A stretch of DNA of 64,000 nt, from positions 1-64,000 of the forward strand of contig CAZQVN010000011.1 in NCBI GenBank assembly GCA_964596775.1, in the 5' to 3' direction. The position numbers and the translations under genes were made by a program. This DNA is from CAZQVN01 sp964596775. Lineage in GTDB: Bacteria; Eisenbacteria; RBG-16-71-46; JABDJR01; JAWXBZ01. This document shows positions 7,356 through 16,844 of this stretch, piece by piece. The notes beneath the pieces are model-generated. The model had not been told where the DNA came from. It was given only the letters and a program-made list of their open reading frames with translations, and made no database searches. Positions within the stretch are counted from its first letter, which is position 1; each line of letters starts with the position of its first letter.

Positions 7356-10226
7356 TCAGCGGCGCAACACCTTGCGCGTGAGCACATGCCCCCCGGACTC
7401 AAGTCGGAGATAGTACGTTCCGCCGGTCACGGGCCGCCCGTCATCGCGGGAACCGGACCAGAACGCGGAATGATCCCCGGCTTCGGCCACTTCGTCAACC
7501 AGCACGGCTATTTTACGCCCCTGGAGGTCGAAAAGGGTGAGGGAAACCGGCCCCGCCACGGGGACGTGGAAATCGACGGACAGGGAACCGCGGAACGGAT
7601 TGGGATATCCCGGCCCGAGGCGCGCGATGCCGACATCCGGCCTCAGGGCCCCGAGAACGACGGGCCCGTGCCATCCGGTGGCACCGGATCGGGAGATTTC
7701 GGCAAGCCAGTACTCCGTTTCCGTTTCGGGCGCCGTGGCGTCCGTGAAGGTGTACTCCGATCGTCCGGAGAGCATGTGCTCCGTCACCCGGCGGCGCTCC
7801 CCCGCCTCGGTCCGGTAGACATGAAATCCGGCGTGATCCAGGGCCTCGGCCACCCCCCAGCCCAGCACGGCCTCCCCGTCGCGGCGTGAGGCGGTGAAGT
7901 AGGCCAGCCGGACCGCCACCGGGGGCATTTCCGTCCAGCAGCCGATGTAGGACGATGGTTGCCCCCCCGCGGTGGTGAATCGGCCGCCGACGAAGAGGGC
8001 GAGGTTGTAGACCATCAGCGCCTGGACATCCCCGTTCGTTCCGGATCCGAGCGTCGTCCAGCCCGTTCCGGTCCACTGGGCCACCCGGTTGGCCGGAGCG
8101 CCGTCCGCCTGGGTGAACCAGCCGCCGGCGATGAGGCTGCCGTTGTAGATCGCGAGGGCGGTCACCCGGAGATCCATGCCGAGCCCCATGGCGCTCCAGC
8201 TCGTGCCGTTCCAGCGCGCGATGTTCATCGCCGGATTTCCGTCGGCCGTCGTGAACGCCCCGCCGAGGATGAGATCGCCCTGGAAGACCGCGAGCGACCG
8301 GGTGCCGACGTCCACTCCCTGGCCGAGCGCGTGCCAGTTCGTTCCGTCCCACGCCGCCACGTTATTGGCGGGGATGCCGCCGGCGCTCGTGAACGGGCCG
8401 GCCACGATCAGTGCGCCGTCGTATTCCGTGAACGCGTAGGCCTCGGCGTTTCCGTTCAGACCCGAACCGAGCGGATGCCAGTTCGTGCCGTCCCAGCGCG
8501 CGACCCGGTTGGCCGGGTTGCCGCCGGCGAACAGGAAGCTGCCGCCTGCGATGAGGTCGCCGCCGTAGCGGCCGAGAGCGTAGACCGTGCTGCTGACGCT
8601 TCCGCCGACGGCACTCCAGGACGTGCCGTTCCAGCGCGCGATGCCGTTGGCCGGGCCTCCCCCGGCCATGGAAAACGATCCGCCGGCGTAGAGATCGCCG
8701 TTCCACACGATGAGCGCGTTCACGCACGGCGTGGACCCGCTGATCCCGCTGCCGAGCGCCGACCACGACGTGCCGTTCCAGGCGGCGATCGCGTTGGCCG
8801 GCGTGGTCCCCGCCACGGTGAAGCACCCGCCGGCCACGAGGGTCCCGTTGTACACGGCCAGCGCGAGAACCCAGTTGTTCATCCCCTGGCCGCCGCTCCC
8901 GAGGGCGGTCCAGGCTCCGCCGGCGAGCGCCGCGATGTAGCCGACCGCCTTGCCGTCGGCCGCGGTGAACCAGCCGCCCGCGTGAACCATGCCGTTGTAG
9001 ACGGTCAGGGCCGAGACCCGGTTGTTCATCCCCTGGCTGACGGCGCTCCACGCCGTTCCGTTCCACCGCGCGATGTTCAGCGCCGGGTTGCCGTCCGCGG
9101 TCGTGAACGCGCCGCCGAGGTAGAGGTGGCCGCCGAGCACGGCGAGCGAGCGGGTACCGACATCCACGCCCAGGCCGAGCGCATGCCAGTTCGCGCCGTT
9201 CCAGGCCGCCACGTTGTTCGCGGACACGCCGCCCGCCAGGTCGAACGGACCGGCGGCGATGATCTCGCCGGCGTACGTCGTGATGGCGTAGACCTCGGCG
9301 TTCCCGGTGGTCCCGGTGATCCCGCCGCCGAGGGCGTTCCAGCTGGCGCCGTTCCAGCGGGCGATCTTCTGCGCCGCGACGCCGCCCACGCTGGTGAACG
9401 ATCCGCCGGCGTAGAGGTCCACGCCGTCGGAGTAGAGCGCGTAGACCGTTCCGTTCGTGCCGGTGGCGGTCACGACGCTCCAGGCGGTGCCGTTCCACTG
9501 CGCGATCCCGCTGACCGCGAGGCCGCCGATCTGGTTGAAGCCGCCGCCGGCCACGAGCCTTCCGTCATGGACGGCCAGCGAGTAGACCGGGCCGCCGCTG
9601 GTGGAGTTCGAACCGAGGTTCTTCCAGGTTGCCCCGTCCCAGCGGGCGATGCGGCTGGCCGCGGTGCCGCCGGCACTGGAGAAGGTCCCGCCGGCGATCA
9701 GCTCGCCGTTGTACACCGCCAGCGACCAGACGATTCCGTTCATGCCGCTTCCGAGCGGCGCCCACGCGGCGCCGTTCCACCGCGCGATGCGCAGGGCCGG
9801 TGCGCCCCCCGCCGTCGTGAAGTCACCGCCGGCGATCAGCTCTCCGTTGTACACCGCCATCGCGTTCACGAAACCGTTCATGCCGGCGGCGGGAGGGTCG
9901 AAACCGGCCGTCCACTTGCCGTCGTCGAGCGACGGGCCCGGCTCGGACGCCGGGGCCGCGATCGGCACGCCCGCCGCGTCGATCCGCACCCGGAAGCCGT
10001 CGAGATCGAGATTCCCCTCGATGCCGGAGTTCCGGATCGCTTCCATGTCCAGCGCGCCGCCGGCGCCGACGAATCGGTCGATTCCGGGCGCGGACGCTGC
10101 GGTCGCGGTGGGCGGCGGGATCAGCAGGCCGAACAGGCACGCGAGAAAACCGAGGACGATCATCCGTGCGGGAGTTGCAACGAAAGTGCGGCGAAGAGCG
10201 ATTCCAACCCTGACTCCGGACTGCAT
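7356..10226 (-). CDS. Secreted 14-repeat propeller-type protein with FlgD/T9SS-like C-terminal domain
   Basis: The 956-residue protein starts at ATG 10226 behind AAGGAGAG; an upstream in-frame extension lacks a ribosome site. Residues 22-44 form the signal peptide. From about 121 to 780 there are 14 repeats of about 47 residues with consensus YNGxLIAGGxFTxAGG, then NxIARWNGxxWxxLGxG, resembling the Rax2/kelch-like propeller family. A fibronectin-III-like segment follows (about 785-865), then a C-terminal sorting-type domain with YPNPFRGS, LFDLQGRK, DDGRPVTGGTYYL and the ending TRKVLRR. It is probably exported and surface-attached; adhesion or carbohydrate binding is a guess. Repeats 4-7 closely match repeats 10-13, which points to recent internal duplication. 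A paralogue lies at 18115-20571. Confidence 0.85.
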   Translation of the reverse strand: MQSGVRVGIALRRTFVATPARMIVLGFLACLFGLLIPPPTATAASAPGIDRFVGAGGALDMEAIRNSGIEGNLDLDGFRVRIDAAGVPIAAPASEPGPSLDDGKWTAGFDPPAAGMNGFVNAMAVYNGELIAGGDFTTAGGAPALRIARWNGAAWAPLGSGMNGIVWSLAVYNGELIAGGTFSSAGGTAASRIARWDGATWKNLGSNSTSGGPVYSLAVHDGRLVAGGGFNQIGGLAVSGIAQWNGTAWSVVTATGTNGTVYALYSDGVDLYAGGSFTSVGGVAAQKIARWNGASWNALGGGITGTTGNAEVYAITTYAGEIIAAGPFDLAGGVSANNVAAWNGANWHALGLGVDVGTRSLAVLGGHLYLGGAFTTADGNPALNIARWNGTAWSAVSQGMNNRVSALTVYNGMVHAGGWFTAADGKAVGYIAALAGGAWTALGSGGQGMNNWVLALAVYNGTLVAGGCFTVAGTTPANAIAAWNGTSWSALGSGISGSTPCVNALIVWNGDLYAGGSFSMAGGGPANGIARWNGTSWSAVGGSVSSTVYALGRYGGDLIAGGSFLFAGGNPANRVARWDGTNWHPLGSGLNGNAEAYAFTEYDGALIVAGPFTSAGGIPANNVAAWDGTNWHALGQGVDVGTRSLAVFQGDLILGGAFTTADGNPAMNIARWNGTSWSAMGLGMDLRVTALAIYNGSLIAGGWFTQADGAPANRVAQWTGTGWTTLGSGTNGDVQALMVYNLALFVGGRFTTAGGQPSSYIGCWTEMPPVAVRLAYFTASRRDGEAVLGWGVAEALDHAGFHVYRTEAGERRRVTEHMLSGRSEYTFTDATAPETETEYWLAEISRSGATGWHGPVVLGALRPDVGIARLGPGYPNPFRGSLSVDFHVPVAGPVSLTLFDLQGRKIAVLVDEVAEAGDHSAFWSGSRDDGRPVTGGTYYLRLESGGHVLTRKVLRR
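7922..9866 (-). repeat. Coding repeat array, 14 units of about 140 bp
   Basis: This stretch encodes the 14 propeller-type repeats of the 956-residue secreted protein. Units vary in length from about 43 to 51 codons. The strongest DNA-level similarity is between the block near 8930-9310 and the block near 8090-8460, about 850 bp apart, which corresponds to six repeat units. Shared peptides include GVDVGTRSLAV and LGGAFTTADGNPA in both blocks. Such arrays can recombine and may be collapsed or expanded in assemblies. Confidence 0.8.
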
Positions 10227-10275
10227 GGCACTCTCCTTGGAAGGGAACGGTCGAAGCGGGAGCGGGATCACGACG

Positions 10276-10321
10276 GGACCGTGCGGGACGGTCCGGAGCG
10301 GCCTCCCGAAAACTGAGTATA
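10276..10321 (-). promoter_or_regulatory. Leader hairpin and -10-like box upstream of the 14-repeat gene
   Basis: On the minus strand a TATACT box occupies 10321-10316, about 90 bp upstream of ATG 10226. No convincing -35 box lies at the usual distance. Between box and gene is a perfect 7-bp inverted repeat (GGACCGT at 10276-10282, ACGGTCC at 10288-10294, loop of five). The 121 bp between the epimerase and this gene therefore could hold a separate promoter, so the secreted protein may be expressed apart from the glycan operon upstream. Confidence 0.35.
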
Positions 10322-10347
10322 GACCCTGGTGACCCGGCACGCCCGGG

Positions 10348-11298
10348 CTAATTTTTGCGCTTTGGTTCCCCCGAAAACCACGCCCAGGTCCGGGCCAGCC
10401 CATCCTCGAGGCCGACCTCCGGCCGCCAGCCGAGGTCCTTCCGGATCCGCGACACGTCGAGGACGTTCGCGGGCACGTCGAGGGGGCGCCCCGGCTCGTA
10501 GTCCACCCGGAGCGGCAGGCCGGTCACGGAGCGCATCGCCGCGATCAGCGCGTTGAGGCTCGTACCCGTTCCCGTTCCCACATTGTAGAGCGCCCCGTCC
10601 GTATTCGTGTCGAGCGCCATGCGCAGGGCCCGGGCCACGTCGCCGATGTAGATGTAGTCGCGGACCGCCTCCCCGTCGCCCCAGATCCGGATCGGCTGCC
10701 CGGCGCGGGCCCGGGCGAGAAACACGGCCACCGCGCCCTGCGCCGCCGCCGGGTTCTGCCGCTCGCCGTAGGGGTTGGCGATCCGGAACACCGACGCGTT
10801 CATCCCGTGGAGATGGCGGTAGAGGCCGACGTACTTCTCGATGGCCAGCTTGCCGATGCCGTACGAGCAGAGCGGATCGGTCGGGTCGTCCTCGGAAATC
10901 GGCAGGCGGCGGGCCCGGCCGTACACGGTGCCGCCCGAGGAGATGAACAGCATCCGGCCGACCTTCAACGAGCGCACCGCGTCGAGGAACCGCAGCGTGG
11001 CCACCACGTTCGCCTCCATGTCGTACACGGGGTTCTCGTTGCTGGTGGACGGAAGCGTGGACGACACGAGATGGATCGCCGCGCCGCAGCCGTCGAGGGC
11101 CGCGCGCACGTCCACGACGTTCACGAAATCCCCCTCGAACGCCTCGATCCGGTCCATCACGCCGTCGAAGTTCGACCAGTTGCAGTTCTTCCGGTCGAAG
11201 ATCCGCACCGGATACCCCGCGTCGAGGAGTTCGCGGGCCAGGTGGCTGCCGATGAAGCCGCCGCCTCCGAACAGGACCACCCGTTCCTTCCGGCTCAT
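10348..11298 (-). CDS. NAD-dependent sugar epimerase/dehydratase (extended SDR)
   Basis: The 316-residue protein has the extended SDR cofactor motif GGGGFIGSH at 11-19 and the catalytic SYGIGK at 145-150 (Tyr146, Lys150), with the conserved SSGGTVYG at 120-127. This is the GalE-like nucleotide-sugar epimerase group. Start ATG 11298 overlaps the upstream glycosyltransferase stop as ATGA. It is the last gene of the operon that begins at 18052 and probably supplies an activated sugar to the glycosyltransferases encoded there. Whether it is a 4-epimerase or a dehydratase cannot be told from these motifs. Confidence 0.88.
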   Translation of the reverse strand: MSRKERVVLFGGGGFIGSHLARELLDAGYPVRIFDRKNCNWSNFDGVMDRIEAFEGDFVNVVDVRAALDGCGAAIHLVSSTLPSTSNENPVYDMEANVVATLRFLDAVRSLKVGRMLFISSGGTVYGRARRLPISEDDPTDPLCSYGIGKLAIEKYVGLYRHLHGMNASVFRIANPYGERQNPAAAQGAVAVFLARARAGQPIRIWGDGEAVRDYIYIGDVARALRMALDTNTDGALYNVGTGTGTSLNALIAAMRSVTGLPLRVDYEPGRPLDVPANVLDVSRIRKDLGWRPEVGLEDGLARTWAWFSGEPKRKN

Positions 11299-13055
11299 TC
11301 CGTCCCCTTCCCCTTCAGTTGCGCGTCGAGAAACTCGAGCGTTCTCCGGACGTTCCGGCGCCACGTATGCCGGGCCACCGCGTCGGCGCGGGCCCGCTCC
11401 CCGAGCCGCGCCCGCAATCCGGGATCGCCGGCCACCCGGTCGATCGCCGCGAGGAACCCCTCGCGCGACCCGGCCGGGAAGAGGATACCGTTTTCCCCGT
11501 CCTCGATCACTTCCCCGATCTGGCCGAGGTCCGCGGCCACGACCGCCTTCCCCATGGCCATGTACTCGAACAGCTTGACCGGCGACATGAAGAACGGCGT
11601 CCCGTCCACGAGCGGCACGTTCGGAGCGATGAAGAAATCGCAGGCGGCCAGGTGCTCCGGCACCGTGTCGAGCGGAATCAGGCCGGTGAACACCGCCTGC
11701 GCGGACAGTCCCCGGCTCTCCACGCTCGTCTCGAGCGCCGAACGGAGATCCCCGTCACCGATGAACAGGAACTTGATCTCCGGATGACGGGCCGCCACGT
11801 CGGCCAGGACCTCGGCGAGAAACAGCGTGCCGTGCCAGCGGGTGAACGTGCTCACGAATCCGCACACGAGGTCGCCGGGGCCGAAGCCATACCGGGCCCG
11901 GACGGCCGCTCCGTCGAGGTCGGGGCGGAACCGCCGCTCGTCCACGCCGTTCGGGTTGACGAGGATCTTCGCCGGATCCGCGCCGTACTCCCGGAGTGCG
12001 GCGGCACCGTTGTTCGACACCGACACGATGACGTCGGCGTTGGCGAACGCGCAGCGCTCCATCTTGAGCGCCAGGTCCCTGAGCCCGAGACGGCTCCACA
12101 TCATGAGGACGGCCACCTCGGAGTGGTTCGCCTCGAGGACCAGCGGCACGCCGAGCGCGCGGGCCAGCAGCGCGCCGGCGGCGCTGAACGAACTGTGGCG
12201 CTGGTAGATGAGATCCGGTGGGCGTTCCCGGAGCCGCGCCAGCCCCGTCTTGACGAACTTGTGGTGATAGGCGATCCGGGCGGCCTCGTCCATGATCCGG
12301 ATCCGGTCGTCCGGCGGAATCACCGTCACCGGGCACTCGGGATCGATGTCCTGCAGCGCGTCCGACGACAGGTACTCGATGGTGTGGCCGAGGCCGAGGA
12401 GTCCGGAGCTGACGCCGGAGATGTGGCTGACCGAACCTCCCGCGGTGATCCCGAACGAAAAATCGGTGCGGAGATAGGCGATCCGGAGCGGCCGTTCCGG
12501 ATCGGGGATGCGGCGGTCGCCCTTGCGCCGGTCCGTCTTCAGGCCCGACGGCGTGGTGAGGACGAGCGGCGGCACGAGCAGCGCCTCGATCAGGAGGCGC
12601 CACAGGAGCCCGGGCAGCGACCGCAGCGGGTGCACCTCGGTGAGGCTCCACCCCGGCGCGAGGCGGTTCCGCCGGACGTCGGCGGCGAGGACGAAGCGCC
12701 GGCGCGCGTTCATGAGGATCGCGGCCAGGCGGTAGAGGTCGCCGAGGCGCCGGCAGGCGTCGGTGCCGTCATGGAGCAGGAAGAGGTCGCAGCGGTGTCC
12801 GCGCAGTTTCTTCAGGATGTCGCGGCGGCGCATCCCCTGGAAATCGTTCTTCGTGAGGATGGTCACGCGGGCCCCGGGAAACGCCTCGGTGACGGCCAGC
12901 CCCACCTCCATGTCGGCCCGGGCCAGGAACAGGATCGACGCGGGGGCCCGGCCGAGCCGGCCGCGCAGGGCTTCCACGGCTTCGGACAGGCCGGAACCGC
13001 CGGAAGACATCGAGGGGCCATCCGCGCCCGGGCCGGGTGTGGCGGTGGCGTTCAT
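11295..13055 (-). CDS. Glycosyltransferase family 4 with extra N-terminal domain
   Basis: A 586-residue protein. Residues about 190-586 are a GT-B glycosyltransferase of family 4, with a glycine-rich SFGITAGGSVSHI near the start, VNPNGVDERRFRP in the middle, and SPVKLFEYMAMGKAVVA as the donor-binding EX7E-type region. Residues 1-185 are additional. They contain a Rossmann-like ILFLARADMEVGLAV stretch and two amphipathic or hydrophobic segments (AAILMNARRRFVLAA and LLIEALLVPPLVL), and I do not recognise them. The gene lies 10 bp downstream of the YfhO-like gene and overlaps the epimerase gene. It probably adds a sugar to a surface glycan; donor and acceptor are unknown. Confidence 0.85.
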   Translation of the reverse strand: MNATATPGPGADGPSMSSGGSGLSEAVEALRGRLGRAPASILFLARADMEVGLAVTEAFPGARVTILTKNDFQGMRRRDILKKLRGHRCDLFLLHDGTDACRRLGDLYRLAAILMNARRRFVLAADVRRNRLAPGWSLTEVHPLRSLPGLLWRLLIEALLVPPLVLTTPSGLKTDRRKGDRRIPDPERPLRIAYLRTDFSFGITAGGSVSHISGVSSGLLGLGHTIEYLSSDALQDIDPECPVTVIPPDDRIRIMDEAARIAYHHKFVKTGLARLRERPPDLIYQRHSSFSAAGALLARALGVPLVLEANHSEVAVLMMWSRLGLRDLALKMERCAFANADVIVSVSNNGAAALREYGADPAKILVNPNGVDERRFRPDLDGAAVRARYGFGPGDLVCGFVSTFTRWHGTLFLAEVLADVAARHPEIKFLFIGDGDLRSALETSVESRGLSAQAVFTGLIPLDTVPEHLAACDFFIAPNVPLVDGTPFFMSPVKLFEYMAMGKAVVAADLGQIGEVIEDGENGILFPAGSREGFLAAIDRVAGDPGLRARLGERARADAVARHTWRRNVRRTLEFLDAQLKGKGTE

Positions 13056-13065
13056 CGGCCCCGGA

Positions 13066-15501
13066 TCAGGCCGCGGTCTTCCGGCGCCGGTCGAGGACGA
13101 ATCCGCCGAGGATCGTCAGCAGGACGAAACCGTACGACGCCAGCGAAACCGTCTTTCCGGTGACGAACGCCGGGTCGGAAAAGTCGAGCGTCAGCGCGTG
13201 CGCGCCGGGGGGCACGACGATCCCGCGGAAGCCGTAGTTGGTCCGCATCACCGGGACGTCGCGGCCGTCGAGCCGGACCGTCCACCCCTCGGGGTAGTAG
13301 ACCTCGGAGAGGAACAGGAAATTCGTGCCGGTGGCGGTCACGTTCGCCTTGATGTGATGCGGCCCGTATTCGGTGATCTCGGCCCGCGCGGCTTCCCCGG
13401 CCGGGTCGATCGCGGCGCCCGGGTCGGCGGTCACGAACGCCTCGCTCGCGGGGTCCCAGGCCGGATCCGCCATGGCCCGGAGCGTCTGCTGCGGGTCGGC
13501 GATCACCCGCACGCGGTCCACGAAGAACATCCGCGGCAGGGGGTTGTTCAGCTCGTACGTGTACTCGGCCACGGTCTGCCCCCCGCCGGTGACGCCGGTG
13601 GCCACGTTGGCCACGCGCACGTCGAGCCCGCGCTCCAGCCCCTCCTGCGAGAAGATCATGTACTTGACGTTCGTGATCTTCATGAAGTTGAGGTTGCCGG
13701 CGCGGAGCGGATTCGTGAGCCCGAGCGCGCCCTGGTCGTCCAGCATGTCCTGGTACACCTTGACCTTGGCCGGATGGTAGCCGTGGGCGCTGTACAGCTT
13801 GAAGTAGCACCACCAGTTCGGAGACGGGGCGAGCGGCGCGTTGAGCGGCATGATGCGGAACAGGCCGGGATCCTTCCTGAGAAACTCGACGGTGCCGGTG
13901 GGCGCGAACACGTTCTTCTGGTCCGTGACCGTCTGGTAGTGCGCCTGCTGGAGCCCGACGACCCAGAGATCCGCCAGGGTGATGAGCATCAGCAGCGCAA
14001 GCGCCGCGGCGCGCGGCAGCGCGCGGTTGAGATACGCGAGAAGGACTCCGGCGCCGGCGGCGAAAAACAGCAGCACGAGCAGGAATTCGCGCCCGGCGCG
14101 GGACACCGCGGCATCGGCCGCCTGCGGTCCGATCTTCGCCGCGGCGACCGACGTCAGCCACCCCTTGCCGAACAGCACCGTGAACCCCGCCCCGAGAAAA
14201 ACGAGGCCGAAGATCACCAGGGTCTTCCGGAACGTGGCGGCCCGCGCGGTCCGCTCGGCGTCCGTTCCCGGGGCGAGCAGGCGGTCGATCCCCAGCGCGG
14301 CGAGGATCGCCACCGACAGCTGCGTCATCACCAGGGCCATGCTCGGCACACGGAACTTGTTGAAGTACGGCAGGAAGTTGAACATCGGGTCGTAGAGAAC
14401 CGGGAACTCCTTGCCGAACGCCACGAACAGGCCGAAGACGCCGAGCACCAGGAAGAAGACGGCGAAGCGGTCGCGGCGGCAGAGCACGAAGCCGACGGCG
14501 GCGAGCAGCAGCGGCAGGATCCCCATGTAGTGCGGCGCCTCGTTGAACGGCATCCACCCCCAGTACGTCTGGTTGCCGAAGCCGAAGAACGCCGGGACCA
14601 GGAACGTGAGCGTCTCCAGCGGATGGAACGACCAGTTCGTGGCGTACTCGCGGGTGAGACCGGCGCCCTCGGCGCCGCGGATCGAGTAGTGGGAGTATTC
14701 GCGGACCGGCATCGACAGGACCGAGGATTCGCCGATCCCCACCAGGATCGCGAGGCCGAACAGCGCCCAGGCCACCCACAGCGACAGGCCCGCCTCCTTC
14801 GCGCGGAGGCGGTAGAGCGTGGTCACGAGGAGCAGGAGGCCCGCGGACAGCAGCGCGTAGTAGGTGATCTGCATGTGCGACGTGACGATGGACAGCCCCA
14901 CGGCCAGCCCCAGCCAGCCGAACGTGAGCGCGGACGGCCTGTCGAGCAGGCGGTCGACAAGCAGCAGGATGGCCGGCAGGAACACGCAGGTGGCCAGCTT
15001 GGAATTGTGGCCGGCCATCACCCAGCCGATGACGTGCGTGCAGTAGACGAACGACACGGCGGCGAACAGCGCGGCGAACACGGACTGCGTTCGGCGCCGG
15101 GCCAGGAAGAACGTGAACACGCCGATGAGGAAATAGTAGACGACGAGATAGCTGTTTCCGGCGAACGGCGTCAGCAGGAGGCTGAACGGGTTCGTGTACG
15201 GCGCCGCGATCATGCTCCCGAGCGACGGCATGCCGGAGAAGAGGTACGGCGTCCAGAGCGGATACTCGCCGGTGGCAAAGACCTCGTCGAGATAGGTCTT
15301 GTGGCTGTGCGACGCGATGTTGTCCGGCGGGAGGAACACCTTTCCCTGGAAGAGGAGCGGCGCGAAGAAGACGACGAGCGACACGGCGAGGAAGACGAGC
15401 GCCGCGATTTTCGGATGGCTGCCGAAGATCCCGGGTGCGGGGGCGTCGGCCACGGCCGGGCGTTCACGCCGCGGGGCGGCCTTTGCTTTCTGCTTGCTCA
15501 T
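13066..15501 (-). CDS. YfhO-like multi-spanning membrane protein
   Basis: An 811-residue polytopic protein with a short basic N-terminus and about a dozen hydrophobic helices in the first 500 residues, a soluble C-terminal part of about 300 residues, and a last helix near the C-terminus (SLASYGFVLLTILGGFVLD). The loop PPDNIASHSHKT and the SGMPSLGSMI segment are typical of the YfhO family, membrane proteins with a GT-C-like layout linked to lipid-sugar transfer or lipoteichoic acid glycosylation in Gram-positives. The reaction here is inferred from family and context only. The ATG overlaps the upstream glycosyltransferase stop codon by four bases. Confidence 0.82.
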   Translation of the reverse strand: MSKQKAKAAPRRERPAVADAPAPGIFGSHPKIAALVFLAVSLVVFFAPLLFQGKVFLPPDNIASHSHKTYLDEVFATGEYPLWTPYLFSGMPSLGSMIAAPYTNPFSLLLTPFAGNSYLVVYYFLIGVFTFFLARRRTQSVFAALFAAVSFVYCTHVIGWVMAGHNSKLATCVFLPAILLLVDRLLDRPSALTFGWLGLAVGLSIVTSHMQITYYALLSAGLLLLVTTLYRLRAKEAGLSLWVAWALFGLAILVGIGESSVLSMPVREYSHYSIRGAEGAGLTREYATNWSFHPLETLTFLVPAFFGFGNQTYWGWMPFNEAPHYMGILPLLLAAVGFVLCRRDRFAVFFLVLGVFGLFVAFGKEFPVLYDPMFNFLPYFNKFRVPSMALVMTQLSVAILAALGIDRLLAPGTDAERTARAATFRKTLVIFGLVFLGAGFTVLFGKGWLTSVAAAKIGPQAADAAVSRAGREFLLVLLFFAAGAGVLLAYLNRALPRAAALALLMLITLADLWVVGLQQAHYQTVTDQKNVFAPTGTVEFLRKDPGLFRIMPLNAPLAPSPNWWCYFKLYSAHGYHPAKVKVYQDMLDDQGALGLTNPLRAGNLNFMKITNVKYMIFSQEGLERGLDVRVANVATGVTGGGQTVAEYTYELNNPLPRMFFVDRVRVIADPQQTLRAMADPAWDPASEAFVTADPGAAIDPAGEAARAEITEYGPHHIKANVTATGTNFLFLSEVYYPEGWTVRLDGRDVPVMRTNYGFRGIVVPPGAHALTLDFSDPAFVTGKTVSLASYGFVLLTILGGFVLDRRRKTAA

Positions 15502-16844
15502 GATCCTCTCCGGTCGGGCCTCAAGGCCCGGTTCCCCGCGGTTTCATCGAAGACGCCGGCCAGCAGCCGGGTCCGATCCCTCCGCGACAGTTTTTCCACT
15601 TCCGCCTCGTGCCCGGGAAACGCCACGCGTCCGGTCCGGCGGTGCTCCTCGAGCCAGGCCGCCAGTTGATCGGCCATGCCGGCCACGTCGTGACGATCCA
15701 CCACCCGGCCGGCGTTCGTCTTCCGGATCAGGTCGGCCACGTCCCCCTCGGGGGCGATGGCCAGCACCGGCCTCCGGCTCCCGATGTATTCGAACACCTT
15801 GCCGGGAACGATCCCCTCGCTCCCCTTCACGTCGTCGACGACCAGCAGCAGGACGTCGGCGCCGAGCGTGTACCGCACGCTCTCGGAGTGCGGCACGTGA
15901 CCGGCGTCCTCGACAATGCCCTGCAGTTCCGGCCGGTGAAACATGGCCCGGACTTCGTCGCCGAACCGGCCGACGAACACGACCCGGATCTCGTCCGGCT
16001 TCGCGCGTCCCGATTCGATGAGCCGCGCCACCGCCTGGAGGAACGTGTCCGGGTTCCGCACACCGTACATCGAGCCGGTGTAGACGATCGTGAACCGGTC
16101 GAAGGGTTTCGGTTCCACCGCCGCCAGGTCGTCGGGGTCGAACCCGTTCTCCACCAGGCGCACCTTCGTGGCGTCGAAACCGGGATCCTTCCCGGCCAGG
16201 TCCCGCTCGATCCCTCGCCAGGCCACGACGAGCCGCGAGGCATCCGCCACGCACGATTTTTCCAGGTGACGGTCGATCGCCTTCGACGGCCCGTAGCGGA
16301 CCGGCGCCGACAGGAAGCCGGTCCACGGATCCCTGAGTTCCATGACCCAGGGACGGGCGACCCGCCGGGCAATGGCCCGACCCAAAAGCGCGCAAGTGTA
16401 AGGGGGGGAAGAGGAAAAGATCAAGTCGACGTCCAGTTCGCGGGCCATCCTGACGCCCGCCGGAACGCCGTGGACCAGCCAGCCGACGCGGGCGTCCGGG
16501 ATGAACAGGTTGGCCCGGATCGCCTGGGCCAGCTTTTCCGCCATCCCGACTTTCGTGCCCGGCTTGTAATTCGTGTTCACGTCCACCGCCTCCCCCTTTT
16601 TCTTGCCGGTCAGGGTGCGGTAGAGGGAATACGGCTCGAGGATCGGCGTCCGGGTGACCGGAAGCGATTCCGGGATTTCCTTGAGCAGGGACGGGTCGCG
16701 GGCCGGGTAGTCGCCATCCTTCACGGTCAGGATCGAGGGCTCCCAGCCGAATTCCGGCAGGAACTTCGCGAACTTGAGCACGCGCTGGACGCCGGGACCT
16801 CCGCTCGGAGGAAAGTAGTAGGCCACGATCAGAACTTTTTTCAT
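15498..16844 (-). CDS. Glycosyltransferase family 4
   Basis: A 448-residue GT-B protein starting MKKVLIVAYYFPPSGGPGV, a typical opening of family 4 enzymes with the glycine-rich acceptor-side loop. The C-terminal half holds VYTGSMYGVRNPDTFL and PGKVFEYIGSRRPVLA, the donor-site EX7E-like region. ATG 16844 overlaps the preceding glycosyltransferase stop as ATGA; a longer frame upstream is only overlap with that gene. It is part of the five-gene operon 18052-10348. Sugar specificity is unknown. Confidence 0.9.
   Translation of the reverse strand: MKKVLIVAYYFPPSGGPGVQRVLKFAKFLPEFGWEPSILTVKDGDYPARDPSLLKEIPESLPVTRTPILEPYSLYRTLTGKKKGEAVDVNTNYKPGTKVGMAEKLAQAIRANLFIPDARVGWLVHGVPAGVRMARELDVDLIFSSSPPYTCALLGRAIARRVARPWVMELRDPWTGFLSAPVRYGPSKAIDRHLEKSCVADASRLVVAWRGIERDLAGKDPGFDATKVRLVENGFDPDDLAAVEPKPFDRFTIVYTGSMYGVRNPDTFLQAVARLIESGRAKPDEIRVVFVGRFGDEVRAMFHRPELQGIVEDAGHVPHSESVRYTLGADVLLLVVDDVKGSEGIVPGKVFEYIGSRRPVLAIAPEGDVADLIRKTNAGRVVDRHDVAGMADQLAAWLEEHRRTGRVAFPGHEAEVEKLSRRDRTRLLAGVFDETAGNRALRPDRRGS

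Noticed and set aside
12763..15669. Open frame of 968 codons opposite the YfhO-like gene
   Set aside because: Shadow frame; composition of Arg, Glu, Gly and His without domains, while the other strand gives a coherent membrane protein.
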